Below are positions 1-8,904 of a stretch of 61,321 nucleotides of DNA, piece by piece. Source of the stretch: Lysobacteraceae bacterium (GTDB lineage: Bacteria > Pseudomonadota > Gammaproteobacteria > Xanthomonadales > Rhodanobacteraceae). The position numbers and the translations under genes are program-made. The notes beneath the pieces were generated by a model, which was given only the letters and a program-made list of their open reading frames with translations, did no database searches and was not told the origin of the DNA. Every line of letters starts with the position of its first letter. Position 1 is the stretch's first letter. The stretch covers positions 1 to 61,321 of the forward strand of contig JAGWNA010000012.1 in assembly GCA_028871555.1 (NCBI GenBank), read 5' to 3'.

Positions 1-1849
1 TGCGATCCACTTTCAGATAATCCGCATCGATGTGGTTCAGCAACTGGAACGAGTTCAGGCCCGAGCCGAACTGCTCAAGCGCGAAGCGTCCGCCCAGTTT
101 CTTCCAGCCGTTGACGAAATCCTGCGCCGGGCGCAGCAGGGTCATCACCTTGCTCTCGGTCATTTCCAGCACGATGTGGCTGTATTGCAGCGACGCGGTC
201 TTGAGCCGCTTGGCCAGCCATGACAACAGGTCGTCGTCCTGCAACGAGGCGGCGGTCAGCTTGATGAAGAAGGTGGTTTGCTGGCCCTGTGCCTCGCGCG
301 CCTTCAACACGCTGATCGTCTGGTCGAGCACCCAGCGGTCGATCGCCTTGGTCAGGCCGTGTTTTTCGGCGATCGGCATGAAGAACCCCGGCAGGACTTC
401 GCCCTGCGGGCCGTTCATGCGCAGCAGGATTTCCGAGTAGTCGCCTTCGACATCCTGCAGGCTGATGATCTGCTGGTGATAGAGCACCAGGCCGTTCTGT
501 TCCAATGCCTGCTTCAACAGTTCCAGCCAGTAGCGGTCGCGTTCCTCGTCGGCTTTTTCGCGAGCCGCCGGATCGTGCAATTCGATCCGGCTGCTGCCCA
601 GGCTCTGTGCGTTGCGCAAGCCCTGGCTGGCCTGGTTCAGCAGCAAATCGGTATTGGCGTTCTTTTCGCCGAGCAGGCTGCCGCCAATGCTCACCGTGAC
701 GGTGATCGAGCGCGTGCCGACGTCGAAAATCTCGCTGCTCACGCTGTGCTGGAGCTTGCCGATCCACTCCTTGATGGCATCGTCCTGGCGCGTGTCCAGC
801 ACGATGCCCAGGGTATGTTCGGCGAGCATTCCGGCGACGTCTTCAGTACCCAGCAGCATGCGGACCCGATCGGCGAAAGCAGCCAGCAGTTCATCGGTCT
901 TGCCCAGGCCGATGGCGGCAACGATCGACGCCCAGTTGTCCGGTTCGACCAGCAGCAGCGACTGGCCTTTCTTGCCCTTGGCCGCCGCGGCCACCGCATC
1001 ATCGATGGTTTCCAGCATGCGGGCCCGGTTGAACAGGCCGGTGACCGGATCGCGCTGCAGCTGCGCCAGCACCGCGGGATCGACCTGCTGCCGCCGGAAC
1101 ACGATCTGCAGACAGGGCTCGCCCTCGAACGAGGCCGGGGCAAACTCCACCGTGGCATCGAAGTGGTAGCCATCGGCGCGACGCGCCCGCAGAGCCAGCT
1201 GTGGCGGCAGCTTGTCGTGACGCGCATGGCCGCGCAGCATGGATTTGAACTCCTCGGCATTGGCCGGATCGATCATGTCCATCACCGGCAGCCCGAGCAG
1301 GTCGTCGAAACTGCTGTAACCGAAGGTATCCAGGTAGGCTTGATTCGCCCGCACATGCATGCCTTCGTGGACATAGGCGATCGCATCGGTGGAGGAGTCG
1401 AGCAGCGCGTCGCAACGGCGCTCCGATTCGCGCAGCGATGTCTCCAGCAGGCGAACCTTGCGGCGGGTCAGCAGCGCCTCGAATTCGCGCTGCACCGAGG
1501 CGATCAGCTGTTTCGGCTGACTGCGCATGGCGACGCCGCGGGCGCCCAGCACGAACAGGTCCGCCACGGTCTGGTTGTCGATCGAATTGACCAGGCCGAG
1601 CAGGGCATAGTCACGGCCGTGCGCATCAAGCAGTTTCATCACCTCGCGCAGATCGATCGAGTTCACCGCGGGGTCGAACATCACGATGTCCGGCTCCAGT
1701 TCGCCCACGGCGGCCTGCACCTGTTCCAGATTGGTGGCACGGGCCGGACGCACCGCAATGCCCGTATTGCGCAGCAGGCTGATGATCTGTTCAGCCTCCT
1801 CGAGCGAGTTCTCGATGAACAGGATCTTGATGACGTAGTCTTTTTTCAT
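1..1849 (-). CDS. FimX-like REC-PAS-GGDEF-EAL protein (3' end outside window)
   Basis: Multidomain c-di-GMP signalling protein, read from the ATG at 1849 and cut off by the window edge inside the EAL domain. In order I see an N-terminal receiver-like domain (starting MKKDYVIKILFIENS), a PAS domain (about residues 150-260), a GGDEF-type domain and an EAL domain. The GGDEF signature is replaced by LAEHTLG, so cyclase activity is unlikely. The EAL signature is EIL, and the later DDFGTG-type motif reads LEQFGSGLNSF, which suggests c-di-GMP binding without hydrolysis. This domain order with both motifs degenerate is typical of FimX, the polar type IV pilus regulator of Pseudomonas and Xanthomonas. 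The FimX assignment is inference; the domain calls are firmer. Confidence 0.62.
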   Translation of the reverse strand, partial: MKKDYVIKILFIENSLEEAEQIISLLRNTGIAVRPARATNLEQVQAAVGELEPDIVMFDPAVNSIDLREVMKLLDAHGRDYALLGLVNSIDNQTVADLFVLGARGVAMRSQPKQLIASVQREFEALLTRRKVRLLETSLRESERRCDALLDSSTDAIAYVHEGMHVRANQAYLDTFGYSSFDDLLGLPVMDMIDPANAEEFKSMLRGHARHDKLPPQLALRARRADGYHFDATVEFAPASFEGEPCLQIVFRRQQVDPAVLAQLQRDPVTGLFNRARMLETIDDAVAAAAKGKKGQSLLLVEPDNWASIVAAIGLGKTDELLAAFADRVRMLLGTEDVAGMLAEHTLGIVLDTRQDDAIKEWIGKLQHSVSSEIFDVGTRSITVTVSIGGSLLGEKNANTDLLLNQASQGLRNAQSLGSSRIELHDPAAREKADEERDRYWLELLKQALEQNGLVLYHQQIISLQDVEGDYSEILLRMNGPQGEVLPGFFMPIAEKHGLTKAIDRWVLDQTISVLKAREAQGQQTTFFIKLTAASLQDDDLLSWLAKRLKTASLQYSHIVLEMTESKVMTLLRPAQDFVNGWKKLGGRFALEQFGSGLNSFQLLNHIDADYLKVDR

Positions 1850-1981
1850 GGGGCGTCGAACTGTCCTTTCACCGCTGCCGGCTGCCTGTGTCTGTCTTCG
1901 TCGCCGTTCGTTGCGCTGTTTGTAACGGATTCTGCCGGTGGCCGCCAGCGAAACACCGATCGGGGGCGGACGACGTCCGGT

Positions 1982-3004
1982 TCACAGCGGACGCTTGGCG
2001 GCATCGCCGGCCACTTCGCGCACCAGTTTCGGCACCAGATAACCCGGCAGCCGCTGGCGCAGCGCCTCGATCAGCGCCAGTGCGCGGGTGTCATCCACCT
2101 CGAAGTGCGCCGTGCCCTGCACCCGGTCGAGCTGGTGCAGGTAATACGGCAGCACGCCCGCGGCGAACAGGCGTTCGGACAGTCCGGCCAGCGTGTCCGC
2201 ATCGTCATTGATGCCGCGCAGCAGCACCGACTGGTTGAGCAGCGTAACACCGGCGTCGCGCAGCCGTCGGCAGGCGGCATCGACGCCGACATCGATCTCG
2301 TTGGCATGGTTGGCGTGCAGCACCAGCACCTTTTGCAGCGGCAGGGCGTCGAGCCAGGCCAGCAGCGGTCCGTCGATCCGTTCGGGCAGCACCACCGGCA
2401 GACGGGTGTGGATGCGCAGGCGGGTGATGTGCGGGAGTTCGGCCAGGCCGCGGCCCAGCTCCTCCAGCTTGGCGGTGGTCAGGGCCAGCGGGTCGCCGCC
2501 GGAAAGGATCAGCTCGCTGATCGAGGCATCCGCCTGCAGATGTTCCAGCGCCTGCCGCCACTGTCCCGCTGCGGCGATCTCCTCGCCGTACGGGAAGTGC
2601 CGGCGAAAGCAGTAGCGGCAATTGATCGCGCAGCTGCCGCTGGCGATCAGCAACGCACGGCCATGGTACTTGTGCAGCACGCCGTGGGCGGCGCGTGCGG
2701 CCATGTCGCCGACCGCGTCGGTGACGAAGCCGGGCGTCTCGTCGAGTTCGGCCAGCTGGGGCAGCACCTGGAGCAGCAGCGGGTCGCGGGCATCGCCATG
2801 GCGCATGCGTGCGACGAAGCCGCGCGGCACGCGCAGCGCGAAGCCTGCGTCCGCCGGCGGCAGCCGCCCGACCAGGTGCCGCAGCCCCAGCAGGGCAAGC
2901 AATTCACCGGTATCGGTCACGGCATCGCGCCACAGTTGCCGCCAATCAGCGGGGGCGGCTGGTGCTGATGGCGTGATGCGGGCGCCGGTGCTTGCGGTTA
3001 TCAT
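1982..3004 (-). CDS. epmB: EF-P beta-lysylation protein EpmB (lysine 2,3-aminomutase family)
   Basis: Radical SAM/PLP enzyme that makes (R)-beta-lysine, which EpmA ligates to elongation factor P. The protein is 340 aa from the ATG at 3004. The 4Fe-4S cluster motif C-x3-C-x2-C is present at Cys125, Cys129 and Cys132 (SCAINCRYCF), followed by RRHFPYGEE as in lysine 2,3-aminomutases. An earlier in-frame start would extend into the efp promoter and has no family similarity. It diverges from efp, the substrate gene, across a 122-bp spacer, which strongly supports EpmB over a catabolic aminomutase. EpmA is not in this window. Confidence 0.93.
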   Translation of the reverse strand: MITASTGARITPSAPAAPADWRQLWRDAVTDTGELLALLGLRHLVGRLPPADAGFALRVPRGFVARMRHGDARDPLLLQVLPQLAELDETPGFVTDAVGDMAARAAHGVLHKYHGRALLIASGSCAINCRYCFRRHFPYGEEIAAAGQWRQALEHLQADASISELILSGGDPLALTTAKLEELGRGLAELPHITRLRIHTRLPVVLPERIDGPLLAWLDALPLQKVLVLHANHANEIDVGVDAACRRLRDAGVTLLNQSVLLRGINDDADTLAGLSERLFAAGVLPYYLHQLDRVQGTAHFEVDDTRALALIEALRQRLPGYLVPKLVREVAGDAAKRPL

Positions 3005-3075
3005 GTGCGGCCTGGATATCGGGCATGCGCCCGTCGATCCGTCCATTTTAGCCGCTGATCGAGGCGAACGAGGGT

Positions 3076-3117
3076 TTGTTCGAACCCTTGTCCATCGAAT
3101 TATCAATCCACCTGGAG
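3076..3117 (+). promoter_or_regulatory. Candidate efp promoter and ribosome binding site
   Basis: In the spacer between the divergent epmB and efp genes there is a TTGTTC (3076-3081) and a TTATCA (3100-3105) with an 18-bp spacer, a plausible sigma70 promoter reading toward efp. A clear Shine-Dalgarno GGAG lies at 3114-3117, nine bases before the ATG at 3127. That ribosome site is what decides the efp start over the upstream in-frame codon at 3076. Confidence 0.4.
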
Positions 3118-3126
3118 TTCACTTGC

Positions 3127-3693
3127 ATGGCCACCTACGGTCTGAACGACGTCAAGAACGGTCTGAAGATCATCGTCGACGGCGAGCCCTATACCATCGT
3201 CGAGGCGGAGTTCGTCAAGCCGGGCAAGGGCCAGGCGTTCACCCGCATCCGCATCCGCAACCTGCTCAACGGCCGCACCGTGGAAAAGACCCTCAAGGCC
3301 AGCGAGTCGTTCGAAGGCGCCGATGTGGTCGATACCGACATGCAGTACCTCTACGGCGATGGCGAGTTCTGGCATTTCATGCAGCAGGAAACCTTCGAGC
3401 AGCACCAGGCCGACAAGGCCGCCGCCGGCGATGCCGCCAAATGGCTCAAGGGCGAGGAAGAGTGCGTGGTGACGTTGTGGAACGGCCGGCCGATTTCGGT
3501 GCAGCCGCCGAACTTCGTCGAGCTGAAGATCGTCGAGACCGATCCGGGCGTCCGCGGCGACACCTCCGGCGGCGGCGGCAAGCCCGCCAAGCTGGAGACC
3601 GGTGCCGTGGTGCGCGTGCCGCTGTTCGTGAACCAGGACGAGATCATCAAGGTCGATACCCGTTCCGGCGAATACGTCAGCCGCGTGAAGTGA
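3127..3693 (+). CDS. efp: Elongation factor P
   Basis: Translation factor that binds between the P and E sites and relieves ribosome stalling at polyproline stretches. It is 188 aa, the usual length, with the KOW-like N-terminal domain followed by two OB-fold domains. The modification loop reads KPGKGQAF, with Lys34 at the position that receives beta-lysine in the EpmA/EpmB system. The adjacent divergent epmB gene agrees with a Lys-type EF-P rather than the Arg-rhamnosylated type. The C-terminus ends in the typical [12 protein letters not shown]. Confidence 0.98.
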   Translation: MATYGLNDVKNGLKIIVDGEPYTIVEAEFVKPGKGQAFTRIRIRNLLNGRTVEKTLKASESFEGADVVDTDMQYLYGDGEFWHFMQQETFEQHQADKAAAGDAAKWLKGEEECVVTLWNGRPISVQPPNFVELKIVETDPGVRGDTSGGGGKPAKLETGAVVRVPLFVNQDEIIKVDTRSGEYVSRVK

Positions 3694-3728
3694 CGTGCCG
3701 GCGCGTGAGCGGAGCTCGCGCCTTTGCC

Positions 3729-3848
3729 GGCACATCATCCCTGCGAAGGCAGGTATCCGGTGCTGCACCAGTGCGCGGCGCACTTCGCCTTTCGCACAGG
3801 CGGCAGCAGGACACTGGATCCTCGGCCTCCTCCGGGATGACGGACATG
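3729..3848. repeat. REP-type palindromic repeat between efp and the deaminase gene
   Basis: The spacer after efp carries a CATCATCCCTGCGAAGGCAGG half near 3729 and an inverted CTCCGGGATGACGG half ending near 3848. This is the diverged 'GTCATCCC...GGGATGAC' repeat found scattered in xanthomonad-type genomes. Related copies in this window lie at 24943-24998 and 42739-42763. The DNA between the halves shows no gene. Confidence 0.5.
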
Positions 3849-3912
3849 GGACGGACGCCACAGGGTGTGCCGTCCATGTCGCATCCAACATCCCGCTGCC
3901 AGTGAGTCGATG

Positions 3913-5244
3913 ATGAGCCTGACGACACCGCAACCCGTTGACCTGGTGATCGAAGCGCGCTGGGTGGTGCCGGTCGAGCCGCATGCGGTAGTGCTGGAGC
4001 AGCATGCCGTGGCGATCCAGGACGGCCGCATCGTGGCGCTGCTGCCGATCGCCCGCTCGCGCACGGCGTATGCCCCGCGCGAGCGCGTCGAACTGCCCGA
4101 GCATGCGCTGATCCCGGGCCTGATCAATGCGCATACGCACAATCCGATGACCCTGCTGCGCGGTCTGGCCGATGACATGCCGCTGATGGTCTGGCTGCAG
4201 CAGCACATCTGGCCGGCCGAGGCGAAAGTGATCGGTCCGGAGTTCGTGCGCGATGGCGCGGAACTGGCGGTGGCCGAGATGCTGCGCGGCGGCACCACCT
4301 GCGCCAACGAGAACTACTTTTTCCCCGATGTGCTGGGCGCCACCTACCGCAAGCTCGGCTTCCGTGCCGTGGTCGGCCTGCCGGTGATCGAATTTCCTAC
4401 CGCCTGGGCGAAGACCCGGGACGAATATTTCGAGCGTGCCGGCGAAGTGCACGACAGCTTTCTCGGCGACCCGCTGGTAAGCACCGCCTTCGCGCCGCAT
4501 GCGCCTTACACGGTGTCGGACGAGAGCTTCGCGCGGATCCGCGTGCTGTCCGACCAGCTCGACATTCCCGTGCACCTGCACACCCATGAGACCGCACACG
4601 AGATCGACGAGGAAAAAAACAAGAGCGGCCTGCGCCCGTTCCAGCGGCTGCAGAAGCTCGGCCTGGTCAACGATCGGCTGATCGCCGTGCACATGACTCA
4701 TGTCACCGACGGCGAAATTGCCGCGTGCGCCGAGGCCGGGGTGTCGGTGGTGCATTGTCCGGAATCCAACCTCAAGCTGGCCTCGGGTTTCTGTCCCGCG
4801 GAAAAATTCCGCCGCGCCGGCGTGAATCTGGCCATCGGCACCGATGGCTGCGCGTCCAACAACGACCTGGACATGTTCGGCGAGATGCGCACCGCCGCGC
4901 AGCTGGCCAAGGCGGTGGCGCAGGATGCGGCGGCGTTCGATGCAGCGTACGCCTTGCGGGCGGCCACCCTGCATGGCGCCAGGGTGATGGGGCTGGACGC
5001 GCGGGTCGGTTCGATCGAAACCGGCAAGCAGGCCGACCTCGCTGCGGTACGGTTGGGCGATCTGGAATCCCAGCCGTTGTTCCATGTCGTCTCGCAACTG
5101 GTGTATGCCACCGGCCGCCACCAGGTCAGCGACGTGTGGATTGCCGGCCGGCGCAAGCTGGCCGATCGCGTGCTGACCGGCATCGACATCGATGCCGTTG
5201 TGGCCCGAACCCGCGCCTGGCGCGAACGCATCGCCTTGGCCTGA
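3913..5244 (+). CDS. mtaD: 5-methylthioadenosine/S-adenosylhomocysteine deaminase (TRZ/ATZ amidohydrolase)
   Basis: Metal-dependent deaminase of the amidohydrolase superfamily, probably converting MTA and SAH to their inosyl forms. The 443-aa protein has the H-x-H metal motif in GLINAHTHNPMTLLRGLADD, then FAPHAPYTVSD, HLHTHETAHEI and the catalytic Asp in IGTDGCASNNDLDM. The metal ligand set and the TRZ/ATZ pattern are clear. Substrate preference cannot be read from the sequence, and a guanine- or chlorohydrolase-like activity is the alternative. Two ATG codons stand side by side at 3910 and 3913, with no good Shine-Dalgarno to choose between them. Confidence 0.85.
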   Translation: MSLTTPQPVDLVIEARWVVPVEPHAVVLEQHAVAIQDGRIVALLPIARSRTAYAPRERVELPEHALIPGLINAHTHNPMTLLRGLADDMPLMVWLQQHIWPAEAKVIGPEFVRDGAELAVAEMLRGGTTCANENYFFPDVLGATYRKLGFRAVVGLPVIEFPTAWAKTRDEYFERAGEVHDSFLGDPLVSTAFAPHAPYTVSDESFARIRVLSDQLDIPVHLHTHETAHEIDEEKNKSGLRPFQRLQKLGLVNDRLIAVHMTHVTDGEIAACAEAGVSVVHCPESNLKLASGFCPAEKFRRAGVNLAIGTDGCASNNDLDMFGEMRTAAQLAKAVAQDAAAFDAAYALRAATLHGARVMGLDARVGSIETGKQADLAAVRLGDLESQPLFHVVSQLVYATGRHQVSDVWIAGRRKLADRVLTGIDIDAVVARTRAWRERIALA

Positions 5245-5257
5245 ACCGGAGCCTTCG

Positions 5258-5512
5258 ATGAATCGTTACCTGGTCCTGTTGATCCGTCGGCCGCAGCTCG
5301 ATCCGGCAGCGGTGCCATTGCATCTGGCCTACCTCGATGGCCTGCGTGGAGAGGGCCGCGTGGAACTGTCCGGCGGATTCAGCGACAGGTCCGGCGGTGC
5401 CTACCTGTTGCATGCGGCCGACCTGGCCGAGGCGACTGCGATCGTGCACGACGACCCGGCCCATGCCAGCGGCGGCTGGGATATCACGGTGTACGAATGG
5501 CAGGCGCATTAA
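5258..5512 (+). CDS. YCII-related small protein
   Basis: An 84-aa protein starting MNRYLVLLIRR, with the ferredoxin-like alpha/beta pattern of the YCII family (GLRGEGRVELSGGFSDRSGGAYLL and a final ITVYEW strand). YciI-type proteins are small cytosolic proteins, some with peroxidase or dehydrochlorinase-like chemistry, but most have no assigned role. It starts 13 bases after the deaminase gene and 31 bases before ubiG, so it is probably cotranscribed with both. Confidence 0.75.
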   Translation: MNRYLVLLIRRPQLDPAAVPLHLAYLDGLRGEGRVELSGGFSDRSGGAYLLHAADLAEATAIVHDDPAHASGGWDITVYEWQAH

Positions 5513-5543
5513 ACTCCATGCGTTGCACCCGAGGATTCTTTCG

Positions 5544-6251
5544 ATGCCGACCACACCCAATGTGAGCCACGACGAGATCGCCCGCTTCGGCAAGCTGGCC
5601 GCGCGCTGGTGGGACCCTGACGGCGAGTCGCGTCCATTGCACGACCTCAATCCGCTGCGTGCCGCCTACGTCGCGGCACGGGTCGACCTGCGCGGCGCGA
5701 AGGTGGCCGATGTCGGTTGCGGCGGCGGCCTGCTCAGCGAGGCGCTGGCGCAGGCGGGGGCGCATGTCACCGGCATCGACCTGGGCGAGAAGGTGATCGA
5801 GATCGCCAGGCTGCATCTGCATGAGTCGGACCTGCGGGTGGATTACCGGGTGCAGTCCTCTGCCGAGCTGGCGCGCAGCGAGGCGGCAAGCTTCGACGCG
5901 GTGTGCTGCATGGAGCTGGTCGAGCACGTGCCGGACCCGGCCGCGCTGGTGAACGATCTGGCCGCGATGCTGAAGCCCGGCGGCCGGTTGTTCATGTCCA
6001 CCATCAACCGCACGCCGGCGGCTTTCGGCGCGGCGATCGTCGGCGCCGAATATGTGATGCGCATGCTGCCGCGTGGCACCCATCACTACGCGCAATTCCT
6101 GAAGCCTTCGGAGCTGGGGCGTCTGCTGCGACACGCCGGACTGGAGCTGGAGGATGTCTCCGGGGTCGTCTACAACCCGCTGAACCGCAAGGCATGGCTG
6201 AGCTCGATCACCGCCGTGAACTACCTGGCGCATGCAAGCAAGCCGGCATGA
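5544..6251 (+). CDS. ubiG: Ubiquinone biosynthesis O-methyltransferase UbiG
   Basis: SAM-dependent O-methyltransferase that acts twice in ubiquinone synthesis, on the early and late hydroxyl groups of the ring. The 235-aa protein starts MPTTPNVSHDEIARFGKLAARWW, the family's characteristic N-terminus. The SAM-binding motif I is VADVGCGGGLL, followed by GIDLGEKVIEIAR, CMELVEHVPDP and LFMSTINRT, all typical of UbiG/Coq3. Its stop overlaps the next start in ATGA at 6248. Confidence 0.97.
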   Translation: MPTTPNVSHDEIARFGKLAARWWDPDGESRPLHDLNPLRAAYVAARVDLRGAKVADVGCGGGLLSEALAQAGAHVTGIDLGEKVIEIARLHLHESDLRVDYRVQSSAELARSEAASFDAVCCMELVEHVPDPAALVNDLAAMLKPGGRLFMSTINRTPAAFGAAIVGAEYVMRMLPRGTHHYAQFLKPSELGRLLRHAGLELEDVSGVVYNPLNRKAWLSSITAVNYLAHASKPA

Positions 6252-6931
6252 GCAGGGGCCTGCCCGCCAGCATTCAGGGCGTGCTGTTCGATCTCGACGG
6301 TACCTTGCTCGACAGCGCGCCCGACCTCTACGCCGCCCTGCAGATGCAGTGCGGGGAAGAGGGGGTCGCGCCGCCTCCGTACGCGCCGGTGCGCGAAGTC
6401 GTGTCGCGCGGCGCACGCGCGGTGCTGCGTTGCGCATTCGCCGAACGTGATGATGCCGCGCTCAACGTCCTGCTGCGCCGCTATCTGGAGCTGTATCGGC
6501 AGGTGATGGCGCAGTCGACGCGGCCGTTCGACGGCATCGATGCCCTGCTCGATGCGATCGAGGCGCAAGGCCTGCGCTGGGGCATCGTCACCAACAAGGC
6601 CGGCTTTCTCACCGACGAATTGCTGCAGCGGATCGGCTGGAACAGTCGCGCGCATGCCGTCGTGGCGGGCGACACCTTGCCGGTGAAGAAACCCGATCCG
6701 GCGCCGGTGCTGCTGGCCTGCCGGCAGGCCGGACTGGAGCCGGCGCACTGCCTGTTCGTGGGCGACGATCGTCGCGATGTGCTGGCCGGCGCCGCCGCCG
6801 GGCTCTACACCGTCGCGGTGACCTGGGGTTATCTCGACGGCGGCGATCCGCACGAGTGGAATGCCGATGCCGTGCTCGATACGCCTGCGCAGCTGATGGC
6901 CATGCTGCCGTCGGCGCCGGTGAGCGCATGA
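6248..6931 (+). CDS. gph: Phosphoglycolate phosphatase (HAD superfamily)
   Basis: HAD-family hydrolase that detoxifies 2-phosphoglycolate formed during repair of oxidised DNA ends. The 227-aa protein has the nucleophile motif FDLDGTLLDS (Asp15, Asp17), motif II in IVTNKAG, a Lys in VKKPDPAP and the acidic motif FVGDDRRDV. It overlaps ubiG by ATGA and is itself overlapped by the next gene in the same way. The ubiG-gph pairing is common in gammaproteobacteria, which favours Gph over other small HAD phosphatases. Confidence 0.92.
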   Translation: MSRGLPASIQGVLFDLDGTLLDSAPDLYAALQMQCGEEGVAPPPYAPVREVVSRGARAVLRCAFAERDDAALNVLLRRYLELYRQVMAQSTRPFDGIDALLDAIEAQGLRWGIVTNKAGFLTDELLQRIGWNSRAHAVVAGDTLPVKKPDPAPVLLACRQAGLEPAHCLFVGDDRRDVLAGAAAGLYTVAVTWGYLDGGDPHEWNADAVLDTPAQLMAMLPSAPVSA

Positions 6932-7782
6932 GCCATGACGCGCCGGCCGCCGGCGCACTGCAAAGCTATGTCGACAAATGGCTGGCGGTACAACCGCAGC
7001 AGCGCGTCGCACTGGTCTTCGTCGATCCGCAGCGCTATCCCGGCCATGTCGCGCTGGCTGCGCTGGAGCAGGAATTGCTCGCCGCCGCCTACGGCATCCA
7101 CGAGCCGCAGGTCGCCGCGGCCAAGCTCAATTGGTGGGCGGAGGAACTCGCCGGTGCCGCGACCGGCGGCGGTCGCCACCCGTTGAGCAAAGTGCTGTTC
7201 GACGATCAGCGTGCGCAGGCCGTGTCGCAGGAGCGCTGGCTCGCGCCGGTGCTGGCGGCGATGGCGCAGCTGGAAGACACCACGGCCGTGGATTTTTCCG
7301 CGCAGCTCGCTACCGCCGGCAGGCTGCACGGTGCGTTCGCCGCGCTGGAGACCACGTGGTGGTTCGGCGAAGGCGCTTCGCCGGTGCGTGCTGCCCGCTA
7401 CGCCACGCTGGCCCATTTGCTGCACGCCTTGCGGCGCCTGCACGACGATGCCGAACTCGGCCAGCTGCCGCTGCCGATGGCGCGGCTTGCGCGTTACGGG
7501 CTCAGTCGCGGCGAGCTGCACCGGCCCGGCCAGGCGCGCAGTCAGGCGATCAAGGCGCAGCTCGCCGATCTGCAGGCGGCGTGGCGCGAGGCAGCCGGGC
7601 TGCCCGGTCCGCTCAGCGTGTTCCGCGCACTGGAGTCGCGGCAGCATGTGGCGTTGGCGCGTCGTGCGGCCAGGGCCGCCGAGCCACTGGCGGTGCTGCA
7701 AAAAGGCTCGCCGGGCAGCACTCTGGCCGATACGTTCGCCGCCTGGCATGCCGCCCGCGCATGGCGTCGCCACGCCGTTTGA
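6928..7782 (+). CDS. Squalene/phytoene synthase-like protein
   Basis: A 284-aa, mostly helical protein related to the trans-isoprenyl diphosphate synthase (squalene/phytoene synthase) fold. It starts MSHDAPAAGAL at the ATGA overlap with gph. A segment reading AAAKLNWWAEELAG corresponds to the first helix pair of the family, where true synthases carry DxxxD, but here the aspartates are not in place. LHALRRLHDDAELGQLPLP is the second related segment. Loss of clear aspartate-rich motifs suggests a non-catalytic or altered-substrate member, like NDUFAF6-type proteins. Its place behind ubiG hints at quinone or isoprenoid metabolism, but that is inference. Confidence 0.7.
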   Translation: MSHDAPAAGALQSYVDKWLAVQPQQRVALVFVDPQRYPGHVALAALEQELLAAAYGIHEPQVAAAKLNWWAEELAGAATGGGRHPLSKVLFDDQRAQAVSQERWLAPVLAAMAQLEDTTAVDFSAQLATAGRLHGAFAALETTWWFGEGASPVRAARYATLAHLLHALRRLHDDAELGQLPLPMARLARYGLSRGELHRPGQARSQAIKAQLADLQAAWREAAGLPGPLSVFRALESRQHVALARRAARAAEPLAVLQKGSPGSTLADTFAAWHAARAWRRHAV

Positions 7783-7891
7783 GCCGCTGCCGGACGCAGC
7801 GTTTCCGTCACGTGCCTATTGCAGCCGCGGTGATTCGCCCCAAAATGGCAAGGTCTGGCGGCAACGAGTTCGCCCGACCACAGGAATTTCC

Positions 7892-8836
7892 ATGCACAGT
7901 CACGAGAACACCGCCCGCCTGATGCCCGACGTCGCGACCCAGGCACAGCCCCATCTGGCCGGTGCGCTGGACTGGGTCGGCATGGACGGCATCGATGTTC
8001 CCGTGCGGTTCGATGCCGGCGATGGCGAGGTGCAGCGTGCCAATGCCCAGGTCGGCGCCTTCGTCAACCTGATGCATCCGGACAAGCGCGGCATCCACAT
8101 GTCGCGGCTGTACCTGCTGGTCGATCAGCACCTCGGTACGCAGGCACTCGATGCCGCCAGCCTGCAGGCTCTGCTGCGCGAATTCCTGCTGTCGCATGAC
8201 GGGCTGGCGGATCGCGCCCGCATCAGCATCCGCTTCGAACACCTGATCCGCCGTGCCGCGTTGCGCAGCGCCAACAGCGGTTGGCGCGCGTATCCGGTCT
8301 CGATCGAGGCCAGCCTCGGCGGCGACGGTTTCCGGCTGGAACTGGGCACCGAGGTGGTCTATGCCTCCACCTGCCCGGCCTCCGCGGCATTGTCGCGGCA
8401 ACTGATCCAGGATCAGTTCGCGCGGGACTTCAGTGCCGGCCAGCCGGTGGATCGTGCCGCCGTACTGGCCTGGCTCGGCAGCGAGCAGGGCATCGTCGCC
8501 ACGCCGCATGCGCAGCGCAGCGTGGCGCGTCTGCTGGTGCGTTTCGCCAAGGGTGTGCCGCTCGATCTGATCGGTCTGCTCGATCGCGTCGAACAGGCAC
8601 TCGGCACGCCGGTGCAGACGGCAGTGAAGCGCGAGGACGAACAGGCCTTCGCACTCGCCAACGGCAGCAATCTGATGTTCTGCGAAGACGCCGCCCGGCG
8701 CATCCAGAAGGCGCTCGACGCGGATCCTCGCATCGCCGATTTCCATGTGCGCCTGGAACACCAGGAGAGCCTGCATCCGCATGATGCGGTGGCATACGCG
8801 AGCAAGGGCGTGGCGGGGGGCTACGGTCCGGTCTGA
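7892..8836 (+). CDS. folE2: GTP cyclohydrolase FolE2 (type IB)
   Basis: Metal-flexible GTP cyclohydrolase that makes 7,8-dihydroneopterin triphosphate for folate or queuosine synthesis. The 314-aa protein has the COG1469 pattern: MPDVATQAQ near the N-terminus, NLMHPDKRGIHMSRLY, ASTCPASAALSRQL with the conserved Cys, and TPHAQRS. FolE2 enzymes often replace the zinc-dependent FolE when zinc is short. I looked in the 109-bp upstream spacer for a Zur-like palindrome and saw none. Confidence 0.95.
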   Translation: MHSHENTARLMPDVATQAQPHLAGALDWVGMDGIDVPVRFDAGDGEVQRANAQVGAFVNLMHPDKRGIHMSRLYLLVDQHLGTQALDAASLQALLREFLLSHDGLADRARISIRFEHLIRRAALRSANSGWRAYPVSIEASLGGDGFRLELGTEVVYASTCPASAALSRQLIQDQFARDFSAGQPVDRAAVLAWLGSEQGIVATPHAQRSVARLLVRFAKGVPLDLIGLLDRVEQALGTPVQTAVKREDEQAFALANGSNLMFCEDAARRIQKALDADPRIADFHVRLEHQESLHPHDAVAYASKGVAGGYGPV

Positions 8837-8904
8837 TGTCCGGCTCAGCTCCTCGAGGGAGCCGGGCTGGCGGCGTGCTCGCGGCAAACCGGTCCTGGTG
8901 TGGC

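Noticed and set aside
278..2968. An open frame of nearly 900 codons on the plus strand opposite the fimX-like and epmB genes.
   Set aside because: It is antisense to two well-supported genes, rich in Gln/His/Arg/Gly as expected of the complement of GC-rich coding sequence, and resembles no protein family.
7783..7891. A possible Zur or other metal-regulator site before folE2.
   Set aside because: I found no palindrome of suitable length in the 109-bp spacer.
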